A DNA stretch of 52,862 nucleotides from a bacterium (GCA_023269085.1 JAHFML010000003.1:1-52862), one strand, 5' to 3'; numbered from the stretch's first letter, positions 40,420 to 48,916 are shown. Translations and numbers: made by a program. Notes: generated from the letters alone by a model not told the origin.

Positions 40420-41491
40420 CAAAGGAGAATGGTCGGAATTTTACGCTTTCCTTAAAATTCTTGAGGATAGAAAACTTTTTGCAGCGGACAAAAATCTTGA
40501 AATAATAGATGGAAAGTTTTTCGTATTTCACAAAATATTCAGAGACGAGAAAGACGAACCCGTTAAAATTTATGATCTTTCACAATCGGACACGCAAGTA
40601 ATAATCACCGACGAAGCAGGAAGAACCATTAAAGAGTTTGACTCCTCCGTTTTGAAAGAAAAGACATTGAAAATTTTTGAACGAATCAGAGATGAAAAAA
40701 GTCGATCATTCACAATTCCAGAAGCGTGCGAGCTCATGGAGGAATTGCTTTGCACAAAAGTAAAAGCAAGTAGTAGTGAAAAAGCTGATCTTGTTGCGAT
40801 TATCTATGATCGGATTTCTAAAACAGCACCGATGCTCGGATTCTCCATAAAATCTATGATCGGAGGAGCATCCACATTGCTTAATCCTGGTAAAACTACA
40901 AACTTTGTTTTTGAAATAAAAGGTTTTACAGGCAATGTGGATGAAGTGAATGCCATAGAAACAAATGCTCAAATTCGTGATCGTGTTAAAAAAATATCGG
41001 AACAAAACGGAGTTTTTGATTTTGTAGGGGTGTCCAATGAACAGTTTTCCTCGAACATGAAAATGATTGATACGGCATTGCCAGAGTTTATCGCATCAAT
41101 GCTTTTGGATTTTTTCTCAAACAGTCGGAAAACAGTTGCGGATCTGGCAGGTGCTCTTTCGGAAGATGCAAAAATAACCACAAAGTACGGACTATCTCTC
41201 ACAAACTACGAATATAAAATCAAAAACTTTTTGGACGCGGTCGCGCTTGGTATGGTGCCAAGCAAACCCTGGGACGGTTTTGCTAAAGCACATGGTGGGT
41301 ATATTGTCGTAAAAGAAAATGGCGATGTGGTTTGTTATCACTTATACAATCGTGATGAATTTCGAGCATATTTATACGAAAACACGAAGTTTGACGCGGC
41401 AAGCACAACTCGTTATGAATACGGCAAGCTATACGAGAAAAATGGAAAGCTGTTTTTTAACCTCAACCTGCAAATTAGATTTTTGAAATAG
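40397..41491 (+). CDS. HpaII-family type II restriction endonuclease
   Basis: The 364-aa protein resembles R.HpaII over its length: the start KGEWSEFYAFLKILEDRKLF, the central GFSIKSMIGGASTLLNPGKT, and the end TKFDAASTTRYEYGKLYEKN followed by LNLQIRFLK. R.HpaII cuts CCGG. The GFSIKS segment probably forms part of the catalytic core. The gene overlaps the methyltransferase by 23 bases, so translation is coupled and the endonuclease comes after the methylase. An ATG at 40403 is an alternative start. Confidence 0.88.
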   Translation: MNMIKENNKGEWSEFYAFLKILEDRKLFAADKNLEIIDGKFFVFHKIFRDEKDEPVKIYDLSQSDTQVIITDEAGRTIKEFDSSVLKEKTLKIFERIRDEKSRSFTIPEACELMEELLCTKVKASSSEKADLVAIIYDRISKTAPMLGFSIKSMIGGASTLLNPGKTTNFVFEIKGFTGNVDEVNAIETNAQIRDRVKKISEQNGVFDFVGVSNEQFSSNMKMIDTALPEFIASMLLDFFSNSRKTVADLAGALSEDAKITTKYGLSLTNYEYKIKNFLDAVALGMVPSKPWDGFAKAHGGYIVVKENGDVVCYHLYNRDEFRAYLYENTKFDAASTTRYEYGKLYEKNGKLFFNLNLQIRFLK

Positions 41492-41507
41492 AGAGAACAT
41501 TTAAACT

Positions 41508-42926
41508 ATGAAAAATAAATTTATAAAAAAGGATATTTCGATAAAAGGCTTGTCTCTTTGGGATGAAAATGCACGTTTCCCAGATAAATATTTTAGTAAG
41601 ACAGAGAAGGAGCTTATTGGTTATTTTGTATCCAAAAAGGATTTTAAGATAAATGAATTTTCTGAAGAAGTTGTAAAGGAGTTTGATTTGCCGCAACTAG
41701 AAAAATTGGTTGTATATGAGTTTAATGGCAAAAAAATAGTTTTGGAGGGCAACCGTCGTCTTGCGGTTTATAAACTTTTAAATGATCCAAAATTAACTGA
41801 CGATACGAAACTGCAAGGCAAGCTTACTGGTTTAAGATCGAAGATAAAAATTGACGATAATTTTAAGCTAGAGTGTTTGATTTCTAAAGACAAGGAGCAG
41901 GGTCTGCGGTATATAAACAGGAAACACTTGCGAGGCAATAACGAAGTTTCTTGGGGTGATAATGAGAGAGCTCATCATAATGCACGTGGAGGGAATGCAA
42001 ATCAAAAAGAACTCCTGAAAGTTGCAATTACTAAAGTCATCAAAGATCTTGAACTTCCAGAACAATTGAAGGAACAAGTATTGGGACATGGTTTTGTAAC
42101 TACCCTTTGGAGGTTAGTTGAACAAAAGCCAGCGTGGTCTGCCTTTGGATTTTCACTTGATAAAAGCGGAGAACTAAAAATCACAGACAAAGATTTTAAG
42201 GACAAGCTAAAAGTTATTATTTTTGATGTTCTGCAAAAGGGTAAGTATAACGGAAAGCTATTTTCGCGTTTAAATGTAAAAGACATCGAAGGTTATTTGG
42301 GAGGAATTACAAAAGAAGATTATAAAAGAGTTTCTGATGACATAAAGAAACAAACCAAGACAGATCTTTTTGGCAAGGAATCAACTATCATTGCTTCATC
42401 AGGAAACAATGGAAACCGAAGTAATCCAAAATCATCACTTCGTGATTATTTAATTCCAAAAACGTGTGTATTTCAAATTCACGAAACAAAGATCAATAAT
42501 ATTTACTGCGAACTTAAAAATGACCTTTTGATTGATGACTCGAAAAAGGCTGTGCCAAATGCCGTCGGGGTATTATTTAGGGTTTTCTTAGAAATATCCT
42601 TGGATCACTATGCAAAAATGAATAGTCATGGATTTAAAAAGACAGATACAATTAATCAAAAAATTTCTTGGGTCGTCAAAAGTTTAGAGGGCAAGAAATA
42701 TGATAAAAAGAAGTTTAACAATATAAACAAAGTTGGTTCTGCAACAGGCACAAAAAGTTATTTATCAATAGAAAATTTCCATGAATATGTTCATTCTGTA
42801 ACAACACAGCCAACATCGAGTGAATTGAAGGGAAAATGGGACAACCTGCAAGGATTTTTTGAAATCCTATGGGGAGATTTGAATAAAAAAGCAAAATCTA
42901 AAAAACAATATGCAAAAAAGAAATAG
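41508..42926 (+). CDS. ParB-like domain protein of unknown function, 472 aa
   Basis: The N-terminal 110 residues look like a ParB/sulfiredoxin-type domain, with the typical GNRR motif in VLEGNRRLAVYKLL. The rest is not recognised; it is Lys-rich and mostly helical, and the part from about 330 (NAVGVLFRVFLEISLDHYAK) looks like a separate domain. ParB-like domains can bind CTP and act on DNA, and some are nucleases. It overlaps the Dam-like gene by 17 bases and follows the HpaII-like pair, so the two may form a second defence module or a modification partner. No role can be proven from sequence. Confidence 0.6.
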   Translation: MKNKFIKKDISIKGLSLWDENARFPDKYFSKTEKELIGYFVSKKDFKINEFSEEVVKEFDLPQLEKLVVYEFNGKKIVLEGNRRLAVYKLLNDPKLTDDTKLQGKLTGLRSKIKIDDNFKLECLISKDKEQGLRYINRKHLRGNNEVSWGDNERAHHNARGGNANQKELLKVAITKVIKDLELPEQLKEQVLGHGFVTTLWRLVEQKPAWSAFGFSLDKSGELKITDKDFKDKLKVIIFDVLQKGKYNGKLFSRLNVKDIEGYLGGITKEDYKRVSDDIKKQTKTDLFGKESTIIASSGNNGNRSNPKSSLRDYLIPKTCVFQIHETKINNIYCELKNDLLIDDSKKAVPNAVGVLFRVFLEISLDHYAKMNSHGFKKTDTINQKISWVVKSLEGKKYDKKKFNNINKVGSATGTKSYLSIENFHEYVHSVTTQPTSSELKGKWDNLQGFFEILWGDLNKKAKSKKQYAKKK

Positions 42927-43776
42927 AAAAAAAATATCGGGTTTCTCTAGCCCCTTGCGTTATCCAGGCGGGAAAACTCGACTTGCCAATAAACTACTTG
43001 AGGCAATGGAGAAAAACTTTGACCAAAAAGAAAAAGTGGTTTTGGTGGAGCCATATGCTGGTGGAGCGGGGGCTTCACTTGCTCTGCTTTTTGCCAAAAA
43101 AGTTGAAAGAATTGTTATCAATGATCTTGATAAGGCTATTTTTACTTTCTGGAAAATAGCTGTGTCTGATACTGACTATTTAATAAATAAAATAAAACGA
43201 ACAGAAGTTACTATTGAGGAATGGAGAAGGCAAAAAGCAATATACATTTCAACAAAAGACGAACGAAAACTTGCATTTGCGACTCTGTTTTTAAATAGAA
43301 CAAACCGTTCTGGGATTATGAGAGGTGGACCAATAGGCGGATTTGATCAATCTGGAACATGGAAAGTGAATGCTCGATTTACTAAAAAAACAATCATTGA
43401 TCGTCTAGAAAAAGTAAAAGAATTCCGTAATAAAATTGAGGTAAGTAATCTGGACGGAGTAGCATTGTTAAAAAGATTGGAAAAACGCAATAGTGAGAAT
43501 CAATATTTTATATTTCTTGACCCGCCATATTTTCAAAAAGGACAATCTTTATACCTAAACCATTACAACAATGAGGATCATGAAAATCTGTCAGAATTCT
43601 TGAGAAAATCATCTTTCAAAAAATGGGTTATGACTTATGATGATGTGCCGTATATTAAAAACTTGTATGCAACAATGCGTACTAAGGGGTTTGCAATTCA
43701 GCATAATGCATACGAATCCAAAATAGGCAGAGAGGTTATGATTTTTCCAAAAGGGTTTACCCCTGTGAATATTTAA
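42910..43776 (+). CDS. Dam-family DNA adenine methyltransferase
   Basis: The 288-aa protein has the D12-class layout: PLRYPGGKTRLANKLL at the N-terminus (SAM pocket), EPYAGGAGASLALLF, NDLDKAIFTFWK and the catalytic DPPYFQKG near residue 207. It would methylate N6 of adenine in a short sequence, classically GATC in this family. It overlaps the ParB-like gene. No GATC-specific endonuclease is adjacent, so it may be a solitary methylase, protect against foreign endonucleases, or be paired with the ParB-like protein. Confidence 0.88.
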   Translation: MQKRNRKKISGFSSPLRYPGGKTRLANKLLEAMEKNFDQKEKVVLVEPYAGGAGASLALLFAKKVERIVINDLDKAIFTFWKIAVSDTDYLINKIKRTEVTIEEWRRQKAIYISTKDERKLAFATLFLNRTNRSGIMRGGPIGGFDQSGTWKVNARFTKKTIIDRLEKVKEFRNKIEVSNLDGVALLKRLEKRNSENQYFIFLDPPYFQKGQSLYLNHYNNEDHENLSEFLRKSSFKKWVMTYDDVPYIKNLYATMRTKGFAIQHNAYESKIGREVMIFPKGFTPVNI

Positions 43777-44105
43777 GGGAGCCGTCCGCGTTAGCGGATG
43801 GGCTTTGTGCGCGCACTGGGAGGGTGGGGCAAGCACATATAAAATTGTTTGTGCCTCACACAATCCGCCTTTCAGAGTTACCACAGACTCAAACGAAGTC
43901 ACAGAGCGAACACGAAGCAACGCCGAGCAGGCATCGTGAGCGAATGCGAACGGCCTATGCGAGGTGGTGCGAAGTGTGAGCGGACTCTCGAATTACCACA
44001 AAACGCGGATATGGGAGCGCCTCGCACCGACGCGAATGACGGAAGAAAGGACGGACAAAATACTGCCACAATGCTAAAATATAAATACAAGTCCTTTCTG
44101 GAGGA
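43777..44105. other. Non-coding stretch at the right end of the cargo
   Basis: After the methylase stop there is a weak hairpin (TCCGC/GCGGA, 43785-43797), then about 300 bases with no convincing gene. Short open frames overlap but lack family signal. A promoter-like CTAAAATATAA (44072-44082) points toward the right repeat. Confidence 0.45.
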
Positions 44106-44310
44106 ATGAAGCGTCGGAACCAAAACCAAAAATTTTCCCTTCCATTTTTTGCCGGCTCCCCCCACACCCCCCGCCGAAGAAGGAAAAGTAAGGAAATTTT
44201 TGGTTTTGGGATTGCGACCGAAGGGAGCGTGCGAGGCGCAAAGATTATTAGTCAAAATCCTGCGGATTTTGTCCGAAATACATTCGAACTTTGTCCAATA
44301 CACACCGCCA
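44106..44310 (-). repeat. 205-bp inverted repeat IR2, right arm
   Basis: This is the reverse complement of 38237-38441 with one base changed. It ends in CCGCCA, matching the tRNA 3' end in the same orientation, which marks the right border of the island. Confidence 0.93.
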
Positions 44311-44318
44311 ATATATTT

Positions 44319-44981
44319 CTAGTGCGCCAAAGCGAGAGGAATAATCTGTGTCGCGCCCGCGGCGCGGAGCGCGTCGATGGCGGCTTGGAGCGTCGCGCCG
44401 GTGGTGAGGACGTCGTCGATGACGAAGTAGGTGCGGGCGGGGTCGAACGGATGCGCGGCGTCTTCTGCAACGCGAAAGGCGCCGCGCATGTTCTCTTCGC
44501 GTTCTCTCCGCGGGAGCGACACCTGCGAGGCGGTCTCGCGCGTGCGGACGAGCAGGGAAGGCTCAAGGGCGAATCCCTGAACATCGTGCAACGCCCCCCG
44601 TATTACTTCTTCGACCTGATTGAAGCCGCGCTCACGCCGTCGCGCCGCGCCGAGCGGTATCGGCACGATCGAGACAAGGTTCGACCTTAGCCCAGAATTC
44701 TCAAGGTCGAACCTTGTCTCGTCGAACTCGGCCTCGCGAAGATACTCGGCGAGCGCGAGCGCGAGGAGCGCCTGTGCGCGCGCCGAGCCGTGATACTTCG
44801 CTTCGTGTATCGCCGAACGCACGAGTGGCTCCTGGAAGGGGAGAAGAACGACCGTGCCCGGCCGCGTGCAGGGCGCGAGGCGCGGTGCAATGAGAGAGAG
44901 GAAGTCGTCATCAGAAATGGCACGAAGTGATTCTTCATCACTGCGCGGGGGGAAGAGCATGTCCATGAGGCGTCGCAACAT
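44319..44981 (-). CDS. comF: ComF family phosphoribosyltransferase-like protein
   Basis: The 220-aa protein has the ComF core: PFQEPLVRSAIHEAKYHG, IVPIPLGAARRRERGFNQVE and the phosphoribosyltransferase loop YFVIDDVLTTGATL. ComF works in DNA uptake during transformation, probably just after DNA enters the cytoplasm. The N-terminal zinc-finger cysteines found in many ComF proteins are missing, so this is a short form. It is divergent from pilM, with 14 bases between the two start codons. The island border lies eight bases from its stop; the gene is intact. Confidence 0.88.
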   Translation of the reverse strand: MLRRLMDMLFPPRSDEESLRAISDDDFLSLIAPRLAPCTRPGTVVLLPFQEPLVRSAIHEAKYHGSARAQALLALALAEYLREAEFDETRFDLENSGLRSNLVSIVPIPLGAARRRERGFNQVEEVIRGALHDVQGFALEPSLLVRTRETASQVSLPRREREENMRGAFRVAEDAAHPFDPARTYFVIDDVLTTGATLQAAIDALRAAGATQIIPLALAH

Positions 44982-44995
44982 GGTACTATTTTCGC

Positions 44996-46078
44996 ATGTC
45001 GTTCTTCGATTCGCTATTTACGAAAAAAGAAGGAAGCGTGCTCGGCGTCGACATCGGGTCGTCGTCGCTCAAGGTCGTCCAGCTGCGCCGCGAGAAAGGG
45101 CAGGCCGTGCTTGAGACCTATGGCGAGCTCGCGCTCGGGCCGTATGCGGGCGTCCAAGTCGGACAGGCGACGAATCTCTCGGCAGAGCAGATCGCCGAGA
45201 CGCTCAAAGATCTCCTGCGCGAGGCGAAGGTGACGACGACCAACTGCGGCGTCTCGATTCCCTTCGCGCGGTCGCTCCTCTCTCTCGTGCGTCTGCCCTA
45301 TCGCAAGAGCCAGCAGGAACAGCAGACGATTATCGAGCTCGAAGCGCGCAAATATATACCCGTGCCAGTGAGCGAGGTCCAGCTCGACTGGTTCGTCGTG
45401 CCGAAGATGGAGCTCGGCGGGAGGGAAGATGAGAGAGAAAAGGATACCGTCGAGGTGCTGATCGTCGCGGTCCACAATGACGAGCTCGCGCTACTGCAGA
45501 GCGTCATGGCGGGCGCCAGTCTCGCGGCGACCTTCTACGAGATCGAGATCTTCAGCACTATTCGCGCGGTCGTCGATGAACCGGTCAAGCCGGTGATGAT
45601 CCTCGACCTCGGCGCCGCCTCGACGAAGGTCTACATCGTCGAACACGGCGTCGTCGCGCTCTCGCACTCGATCGGCACCGGCAGTCAAGACATCACGCGC
45701 GCGATTGCCGTCTCCTCGGACGTCTCACTCGCTCGCGCCGAAGCGCTCAAGAAGGAGCGCGGGCTCCTACGCGACAGCGTCTCGAGCAAGAATTCAGAAG
45801 TCATATTCTCGAACATCTTTTCCGAAGCGCGCCGTGCCATGGTGCAATATGAGACGCTTCATAAGCGGGCGGTCAGCTCTATCATGCTTACCGGCGGCGG
45901 CGGCGTGACCAAGGAGTTGAGCGCGTATGCGAAGCAGACATTCTCGATCGATGTGCGCGTAGCGAACCCGTTCGCGAAGACGGCCGCACCGGCCTTCATG
46001 CGCCCAGTGCTCGAAGAGATAGGGCCAGAGTTCGCCGTCGCCGTCGGCCTCGCCCTCCGCAAGCTTGAGGAAGAATGA
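44996..46078 (+). CDS. pilM: Type IV pilus assembly protein PilM
   Basis: The 360-aa protein is an actin-like ATPase of the PilM family: VLGVDIGSSSLKVVQL (phosphate 1), ILDLGAASTKVYIVEHG (phosphate 2), MLTGGGGVTKELS (adenosine motif) and the N-terminal amphipathic FFDSLFTKK. It sits on the inner membrane face and links pilus motors to PilN and PilO. Those partners are not adjacent, which is unusual. TACTAT ends exactly six bases before the ATG. The presence of comF next to it fits a role in DNA uptake. Confidence 0.93.
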   Translation: MSFFDSLFTKKEGSVLGVDIGSSSLKVVQLRREKGQAVLETYGELALGPYAGVQVGQATNLSAEQIAETLKDLLREAKVTTTNCGVSIPFARSLLSLVRLPYRKSQQEQQTIIELEARKYIPVPVSEVQLDWFVVPKMELGGREDEREKDTVEVLIVAVHNDELALLQSVMAGASLAATFYEIEIFSTIRAVVDEPVKPVMILDLGAASTKVYIVEHGVVALSHSIGTGSQDITRAIAVSSDVSLARAEALKKERGLLRDSVSSKNSEVIFSNIFSEARRAMVQYETLHKRAVSSIMLTGGGGVTKELSAYAKQTFSIDVRVANPFAKTAAPAFMRPVLEEIGPEFAVAVGLALRKLEEE

Positions 46079-46104
46079 TAGCCGCAACATGCTAGAATGA
46101 CGCT

Positions 46105-46566
46105 ATGAAGAAGGAGATGGAAAAAACAACGAAACAAGAACCGACTATTTCGGATGTTATGAGAGTCGTGGGCGGTTTGACGGGGGAAGTAGGCAGTCTC
46201 ACGGGAAGAGTAGATAGTCTCACCGGCACCGTAGAGAATCTCACCGGGAAGGTAGACAGTCTTGCCGAATCTTTACAAGATCTGACCGAAGCTGTGCAGA
46301 CTGGCTTCGCTAGACACGAGGAGATACTTGTTGGACATGGAGAAGTGCTTGCTAAGCATGACCAACTTCTGAAAGCCTTGGTCGAAGGGCAGAACAACCT
46401 CACCGAACGAGTCGGCGATATTGATCGACGGCTCATCGCTACGCAGAATCGCGTTGAAGATATCGCGGACATGTTCGAGAGCACGACCGATGTTGTCGAC
46501 GAAAGCCGCGACCAGATCTTCGGTCATGAAGTGCGCATCACGCGGCTTGAAGGAGTAGCAGTATAA
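46105..46566 (+). CDS. Coiled-coil protein A, 153 aa
   Basis: Between residues about 24 and 60 is a heptad array with near-perfect repeats (GSLTGRVDSLTGTVENLTG). The C-terminal half shares a pattern with the product of 48403-48822 (GFxRxH, GQxNLxERVxxIxRR, RVEDIAD, HExRIxxLE), so the two are paralogues. It has no signal peptide and probably forms a cytoplasmic rod or trimer. The -10 box TAGAAT ends exactly six bases before the ATG. The gene lies between pilM and fibre gene 4. Its function is unknown. Confidence 0.7.
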   Translation: MKKEMEKTTKQEPTISDVMRVVGGLTGEVGSLTGRVDSLTGTVENLTGKVDSLAESLQDLTEAVQTGFARHEEILVGHGEVLAKHDQLLKALVEGQNNLTERVGDIDRRLIATQNRVEDIADMFESTTDVVDESRDQIFGHEVRITRLEGVAV

Positions 46567-46585
46567 GTTATACACAATGATTTCC

Positions 46586-46612
46586 TTTACTCTACCCTCG
46601 GGGGGGTACGCT
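46586..46612 (+). promoter_or_regulatory. Poly-G spacer promoter, fibre locus 4
   Basis: TTTACT (46586-46591), CTACCCTC, seven G (46600-46606), then TACGCT (46607-46612). The spacer is 15 bases, shorter than the sigma70 optimum, so this locus may be OFF or weak. Confidence 0.63.
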
Positions 46613-46653
46613 AGAGGAGTATCTCTTACTTCACTTCTAGCCACATTCTCGCT

Positions 46654-47550
46654 ATGCGCACGCTCCTCACCTCAACCCTCAAGATGTTCGTCGCCTCTTC
46701 TCTCACCCTCCTCGCCTTCTACGCGATCAACGCTTCTGCACAATCAGCCTGGACTCCAGCTCCAGCTAACGCTCCCTCAGGCAACGTGGCAGGCCCCCTC
46801 ACCACGGGCGCAACCGGTCAGAGCAAAGCCGGCAATCTCATGCTCAACACCGACGGCACCCTCGCCAACGGCCTCATCGTCGCGAATGGGAATGTGGGGA
46901 TTGGGGTGTTGAACCCGGATTATCTACTTGATATTAACGGTACCTTTGCGGCTAAGTATAATCTGGACATGAAATCAGGGATTTCTCAGATCGCATGGAA
47001 CAGAGACTCTCGTACCGGATCTATTTATGATTCAGCTCACCACGCATGGCAGCTTGGGCCAACGTCGGTGTCCAATGATGGGTTCAGCATAAAACACTTC
47101 AGCCCATCTGGTACTTACTCGGGAGGAGTCATATTTTCAGTAGATGACAACGTCGGTGTCGGGACACAAACACCGAACGTCTCGAAGGGGGCTGGCGGGT
47201 ATGTCGACGCCAAAGACGTCTATCTCCGTGACGCCGGGAAGTGGGCGAGTCAGGTTGGGGGAGGGAGTGGGAGTATCGTAGCAGGATGCACATCAAAAAG
47301 TCCGACGGGGATAGAGTCAACTTGGATAGATCCTAGTATTTATAATTTTTACAATTGTTTTGGAGGCGCATCTGGGAAGGTGAAGTCAAATGGTGGATGG
47401 GGGGGTGCTCCTCTTGTGACAGCGTCTATGACGTGTCCTACGGGTTCAACAGTTCAAGCGACAGGTCTCTTCCCTATAAGTTATCAAGCAGATGGTTATT
47501 CGAATCCTAGCAGCGGAGCTCTAACGGCGTTTCTCTGTCTGAAGAGTTAA
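46654..47550 (+). CDS. Secreted fibre-like mosaic protein 4, 298 aa
   Basis: The first residues (MRTLLTSTLKMF) differ from copies 2 and 3, but from codon 12 the DNA is identical to copy 2 for 218 bases (signal peptide and stalk). A long middle region follows, with a second repeat (NVGVGTQTPNVSKGAGGYVD) and the same linker as copy 3 (DAKDVYLRDAGKWAS, then a Gly run). The head has Cys residues and a CPTGST segment as in copy 1 (GCTSKSPTG, MTCPTGSTVQATG, FLCLKS). It thus combines modules found separately in the other copies. It is likely exported and surface-exposed. Confidence 0.7.
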   Translation: MRTLLTSTLKMFVASSLTLLAFYAINASAQSAWTPAPANAPSGNVAGPLTTGATGQSKAGNLMLNTDGTLANGLIVANGNVGIGVLNPDYLLDINGTFAAKYNLDMKSGISQIAWNRDSRTGSIYDSAHHAWQLGPTSVSNDGFSIKHFSPSGTYSGGVIFSVDDNVGVGTQTPNVSKGAGGYVDAKDVYLRDAGKWASQVGGGSGSIVAGCTSKSPTGIESTWIDPSIYNFYNCFGGASGKVKSNGGWGGAPLVTASMTCPTGSTVQATGLFPISYQADGYSNPSSGALTAFLCLKS

Positions 47551-47570
47551 TCCGTCAAGACGGATGTCGA

Positions 47571-48344
47571 TTACTGGTACTCCATTTTCAGGATACTTGT
47601 AAGTTCGGACACGGGGATGCGGAGCGTCTGCGGGCCGGCGGCATACGGCGCGACTGCATAGGGAGCGAAGAGGATGACGAAGTCGCGATTATCGAAGAAG
47701 AAGTTCGAGAAGTTCTTCTCGTCTGGCGTGGTGCCCGGGTTGATGAAGCTCTTTTTAAAATCGGCATCTTCGCCGATGACGCTGGGCAGTTTGGCGCGGC
47801 TTATTTCGGAGAGCTTCGCGAGATACTTCGAATCTGCGAAGAGGTCAGCGAGCGAGAGCTCTGTGCCCGTCGTGGTGTCGAAGGTGAAGGTACGGAAGTA
47901 CATATTCGGATGCGCGCCGAAGGTGTTCTCATAGAGGGTGAAGATGTAGGAGACGGTGCGCGGCGAGGAGGCAACGAGATATTTTATTTCCAACGCTTCT
48001 TTATGATCGGCGCTGAAGCCTATGGTCGCGATATCGTCCGGCGTGAGGTTGGCGAAGTTTCCATCAGTCTTGAACTGCGCGATAGTGTCGCCGACGAATT
48101 TTTTCATGCTCGCGACGGCGACGGCATCGGCCGAAGTGCTAATCCTTATAAGCGGCGTGCTCGTCGCATAATAAGCCGTGATGTCGTAGTACTTCGCGTG
48201 CTCGGTGTAGCCGCCCGCGGGCAAGCCGGAGGTGTCGATGACGACCGAGAGCGGCTTGGTCGATTTGAAAATGAAGAACCCGGCGAGACCGACAATGATG
48301 GCGACACCGACAACACTCCCGAGAGCGATAAGTACTTTTTTCAT
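47571..48344 (-). CDS. DUF3298-like membrane-anchored protein, 257 aa
   Basis: An N-terminal membrane helix (VLIALGSVVGVAIIVGLAGF) precedes an outer domain that resembles the DUF4163 and DUF3298 pair found in RsiV-like and other envelope proteins (FTFDTTTGTELSLADLFAD near residue 160; NFFFDNRDFVILFAPYAVAP near 225). No enzymatic residues can be named. The ATG at 48344 (MKKVLIALG) is chosen over 48362; TATACT ends eight bases before it. It is convergent with fibre gene 4 and divergent from coiled-coil gene B. Confidence 0.75.
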   Translation of the reverse strand: MKKVLIALGSVVGVAIIVGLAGFFIFKSTKPLSVVIDTSGLPAGGYTEHAKYYDITAYYATSTPLIRISTSADAVAVASMKKFVGDTIAQFKTDGNFANLTPDDIATIGFSADHKEALEIKYLVASSPRTVSYIFTLYENTFGAHPNMYFRTFTFDTTTGTELSLADLFADSKYLAKLSEISRAKLPSVIGEDADFKKSFINPGTTPDEKNFSNFFFDNRDFVILFAPYAVAPYAAGPQTLRIPVSELTSILKMEYQ

Positions 48345-48402
48345 ATAGGGACAGTATAACAAAAGTCATCGTGCCCGAGAACGACATGGTATGCTATTCG
48401 GT

Positions 48403-48822
48403 ATGACTCCCGAGAAGAAATCAAAAGGAGAGAAGCAGTCAGCAACTGAAAAGTCGTTGAAGTCGATCGAAAAACACTTCTCCGTTATTGAAGAACAGAT
48501 TGAACACGGATTTACGCGGATGCACGCGCGCATGGACGATGAGTTTGAGCAAGTAAGTGCGCGATTTGAGAAGGTCGAGCGTGGCGTTCGCGCGCTTCAG
48601 ACCGGGCAGGACAACTTATACGAGCGGGTGGAGGAGATTCATCGCCGCACGGTAAATCTCGAACTTCGCGTCGAAGATGTTCGCGATACGCTTGCTGATA
48701 TTGTTGGGGCAGAAGAGAAGGACGCCGAGGCGACGATCAACCACGAGTTCCGCATCGCGCATCTCGAGCGCCTCGGCGGCATTATGAGCGCTCCGCCGCC
48801 CCACCTCGTGGGGCTCGAATAG
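48403..48822 (+). CDS. Coiled-coil protein B, 139 aa
   Basis: This is a paralogue of the 46105-46566 product: helical throughout, with the shared GFTRMHARM, GQDNLYERVEEIHRR, LRVEDVRD and HEFRIAHLE pattern, but without the GSLTG heptads. It has no signal peptide. ATG 48403 is chosen over 48391 because TATGCT (48390-48395) ends seven bases before it. The function is unknown. The two paralogues flank fibre gene 4 and the DUF3298-like gene. Confidence 0.68.
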   Translation: MTPEKKSKGEKQSATEKSLKSIEKHFSVIEEQIEHGFTRMHARMDDEFEQVSARFEKVERGVRALQTGQDNLYERVEEIHRRTVNLELRVEDVRDTLADIVGAEEKDAEATINHEFRIAHLERLGGIMSAPPPHLVGLE

Positions 48823-48841
48823 CTGGCACGCCACCTGCTTG

Positions 48842-48870
48842 TTGACGATTTAGAGCAGGTGCGGTATCTT
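48842..48870 (+). promoter_or_regulatory. rpsS operon promoter
   Basis: TTGACG (48842-48847), a 17-base spacer and TATCTT (48865-48870). The -35 box and spacer lie between inverted arms CACCTGCT (48831-48838) and AGCAGGTG, which could be an operator. The leader to rpsS is about 78 bases. Confidence 0.6.
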
Positions 48871-48916
48871 GGCAGTATCCCGTAGTTCAGTCGGATTTTT
48901 GGCTTGCGCTTGTGCG

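Larger units (their letters stand above)
36601..44310. mobile_element. tRNA-Ser-linked genomic island with restriction-modification cargo
   Basis: The 7.7-kb region is distinctly AT-rich beside its GC-rich surroundings. It runs from the tRNA-Ser 3' end to a second CCGCCA at 44305-44310, eight bases before the comF stop. It has two units. The first is the recombinase flanked by IR1 (121 bp). The second is the cargo of five genes flanked by IR2 (205 bp). A third CCGCCA, in reverse, lies at the junction (38237-38242). The tRNA end is a normal target for such elements, and the short direct repeat marks the likely borders. Confidence 0.85.

Noticed and set aside
43849-44109. 86-codon frame after the Dam gene, and frames inside IR2
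   Set aside because: They have odd composition, overlap the repeat and lack promoter, start signal or family similarity.
46160-46265. Tandem repeats that resemble a small CRISPR array or VNTR
   Set aside because: They encode in-frame GSLTG-type heptads of a coiled coil. Spacing and sequence do not fit CRISPR repeats.
48874-48905. tRNA-like stretch (CCCGTAGTTCAGTCGG) before rpsS
   Set aside because: No acceptor or T arm can be formed; it lies within the rpsS leader.
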